Position numbers and translations under genes: made by a program. The notes under the pieces were generated by a model that worked only from the letters and a program-made list of their open reading frames with translations, ran no database searches and was not told where the DNA came from. Positions 22,764 through 27,607 of a stretch of DNA of 27,607 nt are shown in pieces. Each line of letters opens with the position of its first letter. The stretch's first letter is position 1. This stretch comes from a virus: IMG/VR virus record IMGVR_UViG_3300042507_005356, positions 1 through 27,607 of that record. One strand, given 5' to 3'.

Positions 22764-23181
22764 CGAATTACCAAAGAGACCTGTTGGAAGACCAAGGGTT
22801 GAAACTTACATTGACCCTGAGTGGTATCAAATCATTATTGAATCAGGTAGAAATGGAAAACATATAACAGATTTCCTAATTAAGCTTGGTATAAGTTATG
22901 ATACACACTATGAACTTATAAAAAGAAATATTGTATATGCAGACGCAATCAAAGAATACAACAAACTCTGTGAGCAGTGGTGGTACGAAAGAGCCCACGA
23001 AGCAGTTGAATCAGGTAACTCAAACAAATTCAACCAGAGATTGTGGTTGCAAATCGTCAAAAACAAGTTCAGAGACAATTGGAAAGACGAAAAGCAAATA
23101 GATGTAACAACTCAAGGAGATAAACTGAATGATAACAAATCAATTCAGATTGAAATAATCCAACCTGATGGCAAAGAATAG
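22747..23181 (+). CDS. terS: Terminase small subunit
   Basis: 144 residues. Basic N-terminus with KRPVGRPRVE (AT-hook-like), then a helix-turn-helix region (HITDFLIKLGISYDTHYELI, about 39-58), a helical core (KEYNKLCEQWWYERAHEAVE) and a C-terminus with NQRLWLQIVKNKFRDNWKDE and VTTQGDKLNDNKSIQIEIIQ. This arrangement is that of the small terminase family of Bacteroidota phages, which recognises phage DNA and stimulates TerL. Unusually, about 1.8 kb with four other genes, including two methyltransferases, separates it from TerL. The start is an ATG inside the previous gene. Confidence 0.8.
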   Translation: MLNENNELPKRPVGRPRVETYIDPEWYQIIIESGRNGKHITDFLIKLGISYDTHYELIKRNIVYADAIKEYNKLCEQWWYERAHEAVESGNSNKFNQRLWLQIVKNKFRDNWKDEKQIDVTTQGDKLNDNKSIQIEIIQPDGKE

Positions 23182-23299
23182 TGGAGGTAGTGTAAGGAAG
23201 ATTACCTTTGGAACAAGGAAAAAGGGTAAAGCAAAAAAATCATTCAATAAACACGATAGCAAGTCAAGTTATCATCGTAGAAATGCAAGTAGAGGTTAA
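23168..23299 (+). CDS. Tiny basic protein (43 residues)
   Basis: ATG at 23168 overlaps the end of terS by 14 bases, and TAA at 23297-23299 overlaps the methyltransferase start by 17. The product starts MAKNSGGSVRKITFGTRKKG and ends SYHRRNASRG, with about 15 Lys/Arg in 43 residues. I recall similar tiny Lys/Arg/Gly/Ser-rich proteins in Bacteroidota phages, also with a K-x-T-F-G-T-R core. Otherwise 23182-23282 would be empty in a packed operon. Nucleic acid binding is likely from charge; the role is unknown. Confidence 0.7.
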   Translation: MAKNSGGSVRKITFGTRKKGKAKKSFNKHDSKSSYHRRNASRG

Positions 23300-24116
23300 T
23301 CAAATTTATAACGAGGATTGTTTAGAAACGATGGGTAGAATGCCAGACAATTACATTGATTTGGTATTAACATCCCCACCTTATGATGCGATGAGAAAGT
23401 ATGGTGGAGATAAGACCTACCATCAAAGATTAAACGATACAGGATACTCATTTCCATTTGAGGAGATTGCGTTGGAGATGATAAGGGTATTAAAGCCAGG
23501 TGGGGTAATAATGTGGAATGTTGCAGACCAAACAATCAAAGGTTCAAGGACTGGTAATTCAATGAGACAATCATTATTCTTTATGGATAATGGATTAAGA
23601 TTACACGACCATTTAATTTGGTATAAGACAGGAACACCATTCCCATCAATATACCGATACAGAAATGTGTGGGAGAATATGTTTATTCTTACCAAAGGTA
23701 AACCAACAACATTCAATCCCATACTAAAAAAAAATAAGACAGGTGGGGATTCAAGAAAGGCAAGACGATACAGAAATCACGATGGAGTGTTGATTAAAAA
23801 AGAACGAGTAGTAACTACCAAAGAATATGGTATTGACGATAATGTATGGCACATCTCAAATGGATATGCTGATGCCAAAATGTTTAAGGATGCTGAATCA
23901 CATCCCGCTGTAATGCCAAAAGAAATAGCGAGAAGGCATATCGTTACTTGGACTAATGAAGGGGATATTGTTTATGACCCATTTCTTGGTTCAGCAACAA
24001 CCACAATAACAGCAAAACAACTAAACAGAAAATGGATAGGTAGTGAATTGTTCACACCCTATTTTGATATTGCAAAAAAAATAATGAATACACCAATTCA
24101 ACAAAAGTTATTATGA
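23283..24116 (+). CDS. DNA methyltransferase, beta class (TSPPY; probably N4-cytosine or N6-adenine)
   Basis: 277 residues from ATG at 23283. A TTG at 23208 would extend it, but it overlaps the tiny basic gene and adds no conserved sequence. The catalytic motif IV TSPPY (30-34) precedes the S-adenosylmethionine motif I DPFLGSATT (about 232-240), the order of beta-class enzymes; TSPPY favours N4-cytosine. FEEIALEMIRVLKPGGVIMW lies between. Motif I reads GSATT where GSGTT is usual. The target-recognition region (about 130-200) is very basic. It lacks a restriction partner, so protection of phage DNA from host restriction or marking of packaging sites is inferred. Its end overlaps the next start (ATGA). 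Confidence 0.85.
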   Translation: MQVEVNQIYNEDCLETMGRMPDNYIDLVLTSPPYDAMRKYGGDKTYHQRLNDTGYSFPFEEIALEMIRVLKPGGVIMWNVADQTIKGSRTGNSMRQSLFFMDNGLRLHDHLIWYKTGTPFPSIYRYRNVWENMFILTKGKPTTFNPILKKNKTGGDSRKARRYRNHDGVLIKKERVVTTKEYGIDDNVWHISNGYADAKMFKDAESHPAVMPKEIARRHIVTWTNEGDIVYDPFLGSATTTITAKQLNRKWIGSELFTPYFDIAKKIMNTPIQQKLL

Positions 24117-24607
24117 GTTATAAAAAAGGAAAAAATAGGTCAGATAATTTTCAAACACCAAATAATGCATTACAACCAATCCTAAAGTATATTCCAAAAG
24201 AATATACCATTTGGGAACCAGCTTGTGGTGATGGGAACATCGTTAGATTTTTTGAGCAGAATAGTTACAACATAATCGGAACAGATATAAGAAGCGGGGT
24301 TGATTTCTTCACAAGTAATATTGAAGCCGATTGTATTATTACCAACCCACCATACACAATCAAAGATAAATGGTTGGAAAGAGTTTATGAGTTAGATAAA
24401 CCATTTATGTTACTACTACCAATCACAGCCCTTGAAGGAAAAAAAAGACAACAACTTTATAGACAATATGGACTTGAATTGATACTAATGAACAAGAGAA
24501 TAAATTATGAAACACCAAGTGGAAATGGGAGTGGAGCATGGTTTGCATCTGGTTGGTTTACTTACGGTTTTAATTTAAATAAACAAATTTCATTTGAACA
24601 ATTATGA
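24113..24607 (+). CDS. Short DNA adenine methyltransferase-like protein (NPPY)
   Basis: 164 residues, coupled to both neighbours by ATGA overlaps. Motif I WEPACGDGNIVRFFE (about 34-48) comes before motif IV TNPPY (77-81), the gamma/TaqI-like order for N6-adenine methylation. At 164 residues it has a bare catalytic core and almost no target-recognition domain, so it may need a partner, possibly the methyltransferase next to it, or act non-specifically. Stretches such as MLLLPITALEGKKRQQLYRQ are shared with small methyltransferase-like proteins of other phages. Catalysis is likely but not certain. Confidence 0.75.
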   Translation: MSYKKGKNRSDNFQTPNNALQPILKYIPKEYTIWEPACGDGNIVRFFEQNSYNIIGTDIRSGVDFFTSNIEADCIITNPPYTIKDKWLERVYELDKPFMLLLPITALEGKKRQQLYRQYGLELILMNKRINYETPSGNGSGAWFASGWFTYGFNLNKQISFEQL

Positions 24608-25062
24608 GCAGAAGAAAACATTTTGAACTAATCCAATACCCTGAGTTTCAAATACACGGGGGGATGATTGATGTGAACAAACCAAAGACAATTTATTTAC
24701 AAATCAGAACACACTTATTTGCGGACAACAATCAAGGTCCACAAGAGTTAAAACATTTCTTTTGGGGTATCAAACAATCAATCAACAAAGCCTTAGATAA
24801 TAGTATTTGTGATAAAAGATTCATATCTGAATTAGATTTTTCCGAGTCCTTCAAAGATAAACCTTACAGTTATGTTATAATGGATTTTACATTCTACCTT
24901 CTTGACCAATATGATGATACTACTTATGAGTATTTTTTAAATCAAGTAGTCAAAACCCTCCACAGAGAAAATGTAATTTCAACACCATTTAAATTGTATA
25001 GAGACAAAAAACAATCCAAACTTGAAAATCAAAACATCGGTAGTCTTCGCTCATTTGATTAA
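24604..25062 (+). CDS. Packaging-operon protein, unknown function
   Basis: 152 residues, ATGA-coupled to the methyltransferase and overlapping the TerL start by 41 bases. The segment FQIHGGMIDVNKPKTIYLQI then RTHLFADNNQGPQELKHFFW suggests a beta-rich start and helical middle, and the C-terminus is basic. I recall similar sequences in Bacteroidota phages, but no function. Its place between methyltransferase and TerL suggests a role in packaging or DNA processing. Confidence 0.6.
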   Translation: MSRRKHFELIQYPEFQIHGGMIDVNKPKTIYLQIRTHLFADNNQGPQELKHFFWGIKQSINKALDNSICDKRFISELDFSESFKDKPYSYVIMDFTFYLLDQYDDTTYEYFLNQVVKTLHRENVISTPFKLYRDKKQSKLENQNIGSLRSFD

Positions 25063-26173
25063 AGCTGAAGAGCAAGGTAAGAAACTTGTTTGTCTACAGG
25101 GGGGGTCAAGGTCGGGAAAAACGATGAACACCTTAATCTGGTGGATTCAAAAGTTATTGAGAGAAAAGAAAACTCTATCAATAGTTAGAAAAACTTTACC
25201 ATCACTTAAGAATTCAATCTTAAAAGATTTGATTTATGTCCTTGAGATGTATGAGATTTATGACCCTTCAAAGTGGCACAAACAAGATGGTTATTATGAA
25301 CTACCAAATGGTTCAATAATCAACTGGTTTAGTTGTGATGAACCACAGAAACTAAGGGGGTCAAAAAGGGATTACCTTTATTGTAATGAAGCTAACGAAC
25401 TTGACCTTGAAGATTGGAGACAACTCATTATGAGAACAGAGGGGATGGTAACCTTAGACTTCAACCCATCAGAGATTAACTCTTGGGTTTACGACCTTGA
25501 ACTAAGGGATGACTGTTACTACTTCAAAACAACATGGAGAGAAAATCCATTTCTACCCCAAACATTGATTGATGAGATTGAGAGGTTAAAAGACACTGAC
25601 GAAAACTATTATAGAATCTACTCACTCGGGGAAAAGGGTATACCAACAACCTTAGTTTTCAACAAATGGTTCACAATAGACAAAGTCCCAAGTGATGCTA
25701 AACTACTTGGAAGGGGTATGGACTTTGGTTTCAACGATGCAACAACCCTTGTAGAAGTATATCAAAGAGGTGATGAGTTATACCTTAACGAACTTATGTA
25801 TGTTAAGAATTTGACGATGGGTGATATTATCTATAAAATGGGGGAATTTTCAATTGAAAAGACAGACAACATATGGTGTGACTCTGCTTTACCACAAAAT
25901 ATTGAGGAATTAAGAAGACAAAGGTGGAATGCAAAACCCGTATCCAAGGCATCAATCCTTAGTGGAATAGATAAAATCAAACGACATAAAGTATTCATAA
26001 CAGATAGGTCTGTGAATATCCTTAGAGAGTTTGGTTCATATAAGTGGAAAACAGATAAAGATGGAAAACTATTAGATGTTCCACATGACGCAGATAACCA
26101 TACAATTGACTCAGTTAGATATGTATTAGAATCAACATTAAATAAACATCAAGGAAGATATAGAGTATTATGA
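25022..26173 (+). CDS. terL: Terminase large subunit
   Basis: 383 residues from a TTG start at 25022. No in-frame ATG lies between an upstream stop (24974) and the Walker A, and the next Met is inside it. Walker A GGSRSGKT (27-34), Walker B-like YLYCNEAN (about 117-124) with the acidic Glu, a coupling-type DFNPS near 143, and nuclease motifs GMDFGFNDATT, DNIWCDSALP and a final acidic HDADNHTIDSVRYVL. The order ATPase then RNase H-like nuclease is complete. It packages DNA into the prohead through the portal and cuts it. Its stop overlaps the next start (ATGA). Confidence 0.9.
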   Translation: MKIKTSVVFAHLIKAEEQGKKLVCLQGGSRSGKTMNTLIWWIQKLLREKKTLSIVRKTLPSLKNSILKDLIYVLEMYEIYDPSKWHKQDGYYELPNGSIINWFSCDEPQKLRGSKRDYLYCNEANELDLEDWRQLIMRTEGMVTLDFNPSEINSWVYDLELRDDCYYFKTTWRENPFLPQTLIDEIERLKDTDENYYRIYSLGEKGIPTTLVFNKWFTIDKVPSDAKLLGRGMDFGFNDATTLVEVYQRGDELYLNELMYVKNLTMGDIIYKMGEFSIEKTDNIWCDSALPQNIEELRRQRWNAKPVSKASILSGIDKIKRHKVFITDRSVNILREFGSYKWKTDKDGKLLDVPHDADNHTIDSVRYVLESTLNKHQGRYRVL

Positions 26174-26859
26174 TTACAATAACATTAGGAAAAAAAGAGT
26201 ATGATGTTCCAACAGAAATGTCTGTGGAACAATACCAAAAGATTCAGACACAGAGATTATTCTTAGATAACTCTGACCCATCAAAACTACTTGCAGCCTA
26301 TTTGGATATAGATGTTAAGGAAATTAAAAATGCAAACAAAGAACAAGTTAAATTCCTTGAAGCATTTGTATTTGAGAGACTTACAAAGAATGTATCCAAA
26401 GATGTTATCTTCACCTTTGACTATGAGGGGGTAACTTATGGATTTGAAAACGATTGGAAGAAACTAGCTTGGGGTGCATGGCAAGACCTTGAATTCCTAA
26501 GTTCAGAAAATGTAACAGATAACATACACAAGATACTAGCTGTTCTTTATAGACCAGTAACCAAGAGCAATGGAACGAAGTATAAGACAGAAGCTTACGA
26601 CGCTAACACAATTGACGATAGAGCTGAGTTATTCAAGAAGGTCCCAATCAAGATTTGGTTTGGAGCAGCACAACTTTTTTTTTTCATCAGCAAAACATAC
26701 ATAGACAATATAAAGAATACTATGGAGTCTCAGATGAAAATGTACCGACTGATGGAGAAGGGGAAAAAGATACTCCCAAAATGGCTCCAAAAGAAGCTAC
26801 CGCTAGATTCTATTTTGCAGCGACAATTGAACTTACAAACAACGACATTACAAAAATAA
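26170..26859 (+). CDS. Tail assembly chaperone-like protein (first frame)
   Basis: 229 residues, ATGA-coupled to TerL. The N-terminal half (ITLGKKEYDVPTEMSVEQYQ; FDYEGVTYGFENDWKKLAWG) matches proteins annotated as tail-assembly or tape-measure chaperones in Bacteroidota phages. The C-terminal half has a hydrophobic patch (WFGAAQLFFFISKTY) and a Lys-rich tail. A second reading frame in the -1 register overlaps its last 79 bases and continues past its stop, as in the gpG/gpGT pair of lambda. Two candidate slippery heptamers lie in the overlap (see findings). The role as chaperone is inferred. Confidence 0.55.
   Translation: MITITLGKKEYDVPTEMSVEQYQKIQTQRLFLDNSDPSKLLAAYLDIDVKEIKNANKEQVKFLEAFVFERLTKNVSKDVIFTFDYEGVTYGFENDWKKLAWGAWQDLEFLSSENVTDNIHKILAVLYRPVTKSNGTKYKTEAYDANTIDDRAELFKKVPIKIWFGAAQLFFFISKTYIDNIKNTMESQMKMYRLMEKGKKILPKWLQKKLPLDSILQRQLNLQTTTLQK
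26679..26685 (+). other. Candidate -1 slippery site T-TTT-TTC
   Basis: A run of ten T (26675-26684) then C, read in the zero frame as TTT TTC with T before, a classic -1 heptamer. A slip here would join the second frame 32 codons before its internal ATG. Confidence 0.35.
26775..26781 (+). other. Candidate -1 slippery site C-CCA-AAA
   Basis: Read in the zero frame as CCA AAA preceded by C. A slip here gives ...ILPK then MAPKEATARFYF. It also overlaps the ATG at 26781 by one base, so a slip and a restart are equally placed. Confidence 0.4.
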
Positions 26860-26981
26860 AAGAGGTAGACCAATTACCCATTTATTTATGTCTTAATATG
26901 TTAGCAAGAAACAAAGACATTAGAGAGGCTGAGAGAAGAGAGATAGAAAAGATTAAAAAACAAACCCCCAAATTAAGATGA
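26781..26981 (+). CDS. Second tail-chaperone frame (frameshift extension or overlapping gene)
   Basis: 66 residues if started at ATG 26781, in the -1 frame relative to the 26170 gene, and open upstream to 26655. The product begins MAPKEATARFYFAATIELTN, then KIKEVDQLPIYLCLNMLARN and a Lys/Arg-rich end; the composition is that of a real protein, more so from about 26781 onward than before it. Either it is made by a -1 shift from the first frame, giving an extended chaperone, or it is translated from its own start. No other gene covers 26860-26981. It is followed 33 bases later by the next tail gene. Confidence 0.6.
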   Translation: MAPKEATARFYFAATIELTNNDITKIKEVDQLPIYLCLNMLARNKDIREAERREIEKIKKQTPKLR

Positions 26982-27014
26982 CGCATATAAGTTATCATTT
27001 CAATATTTAAGATT

Positions 27015-27607
27015 ATGGAGCTTTATTTAACATACCACAAAGTTTTAGATAAATTACAATCATTCCAAGAAAACTATTGTTGTCTTGAATCATTTGGTTA
27101 TGGCAACCTTGTTGACTTTGGAAAGAATGTTTCAGGTCAGACAGTAACTTACCCCTATCTATTCGTTGTTCCTTTGTCTGTTTCTTACGACCAAAATACA
27201 ACAACATATCAATTATCTGTTCTCTTTGCTGATAGACTAAATGAAAATCTTGATAACGAAAAAGATGCTGTTTCTGATATGTCCTTAGCAGCAAGACAAT
27301 TGTTATCTGAAATATGGAGGGGTAATCTACAAGACTTTTTTGAAGCACCACTACCTGTAAATGGACAACCATTTATGGAGAGATTCAATGACTATGTTGC
27401 TGGTATTGCAATTGACCTTAACCTTACAGTTATGGAAGATATCAACGCTTGTGAGCAGTGGTTTGTTACACCTAGCCCCACCCCGACTTTACCTTTAACT
27501 CCTACCGTCACCCCGACCAATAGTTCAACTCCACAAGTAACACCAACTAATACTGGAACTCCACAAGTTACCCCAACTAATACTGGAACACCTCAGATTA
27601 CACCTAC
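27015..27607 (+). CDS. Tail-associated protein with Pro/Thr linker, 3' partial
   Basis: Open at the right edge; 197 residues visible from ATG at 27015. Residues 1-150 form a helix/strand domain (MELYLTYHKVLDKLQSFQEN; FLWD-like aromatic patches; PYLFVVPLSVSYDQNTTTYQ; FEAPLPVNGQPFMERFNDYV) that resembles small tail-completion-type proteins following chaperone genes. From about 150 it becomes a Pro/Thr linker (TPSPTPTLPLTPTVTPTNSS) with 10-residue tandem repeats TPQVTPTNTG, the same style as the fibre block 11-16 kb away. What follows the linker cannot be seen. The long reading frame on the opposite strand is a shadow. Confidence 0.7.
   Translation, partial: MELYLTYHKVLDKLQSFQENYCCLESFGYGNLVDFGKNVSGQTVTYPYLFVVPLSVSYDQNTTTYQLSVLFADRLNENLDNEKDAVSDMSLAARQLLSEIWRGNLQDFFEAPLPVNGQPFMERFNDYVAGIAIDLNLTVMEDINACEQWFVTPSPTPTLPLTPTVTPTNSSTPQVTPTNTGTPQVTPTNTGTPQITP
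27528..27607 (+). repeat. 30-bp tandem repeat in the Pro/Thr linker, running off the edge
   Basis: Units 27528-27557, 27558-27587 and a partial third from 27588. They encode TPQVTPTNTG with a few silent changes, and the third unit reads TPQITPT. Unit length and peptide match the repeat at 12021-12080. Confidence 0.85.

Noticed and set aside
23208-23282. TTG-started N-terminal extension of the beta-class methyltransferase
   Set aside because: The extra 25 residues are the other frame of the tiny basic gene and show no methyltransferase features.
27013-27372. - strand frame of 119 residues at the right edge
   Set aside because: It lies opposite the partial tail gene at 27015, which has a good start, protein-like composition and operon context; the - strand frame has none.
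1-27607. tRNA or rRNA genes, integrase and attachment sites
   Set aside because: No cloverleaf-like sequence, recombinase motif or flanking direct repeats were seen; a lysogeny module is not supported.

Overview
The window is a 27.6 kb piece of a tailed double-stranded DNA phage genome (siphovirus-like Caudoviricetes: HK97-type major capsid protein, tape measure, portal, both terminase subunits). The host is probably a member of the Bacteroidota. The DNA is AT-rich, start codons lack Shine-Dalgarno sequences and sit behind A/T-rich leaders, and several intergenic gaps carry the Bacteroidota-type promoter pair (TTTG, about 19-20 bases, TAnnTTTG). Many proteins also resemble families I know mainly from flavobacterial and uncultured aquatic Bacteroidota phages. 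Both ends of the window are cut inside genes. I see no rRNA, tRNA, integrase, reverse transcriptase or CRISPR array, and no recognisable lysin. No stretch longer than about 300 bases lacks a gene.

Layout. (1) 1-10.9 kb, + strand: a large structural protein open at the left edge, the tape measure, an 875-residue head-protease fusion, a scaffold-like protein, the major capsid protein and a tail-tube-like protein. A strong terminator follows at 10.9 kb. (2) 10.9-16.5 kb, +: a block of fibre or adhesin-like proteins built from beta-rich modules joined by Pro/Thr-rich linkers, with several small proteins. (3) 16.5-18.2 kb, +: portal and a neck/connector protein. (4) 18.2-20.6 kb, - strand: a run of eight small genes, most with their own promoter-like element, converging on the connector gene with overlapping stop codons. 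(5) 20.6-22.2 kb, +: a divergent promoter pair, a replisome-organiser-like gene with an origin-like repeat/palindrome cluster inside it, and small genes, closed by a terminator. (6) 22.2-27.6 kb, +: a tightly packed packaging operon (small genes, TerS, a tiny basic protein, two DNA methyltransferases, TerL), then a tail-chaperone-like pair with a possible -1 frameshift, and a tail protein whose Pro/Thr linker runs off the right edge.

How it fits together. The late genes probably form long + strand operons for tail, head and fibres. The packaging operon leads into tail-chaperone genes at the right edge, while the tape measure lies near the left edge. In a circular or circularly permuted genome these would come close together, giving the usual chaperone-before-tape-measure order. 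The small - strand genes look like early host-takeover or regulatory genes (winged helix, zinc-finger-like, AT-hook-like and acidic proteins). The most interesting items are the modular Pro/Thr-linked adhesin block, the protease with an inserted HAD phosphatase-like domain, the origin-like cluster inside the replication gene, the - strand small-gene array with repeated promoters, the two methyltransferases between TerS and TerL, and the overlapping chaperone frames.
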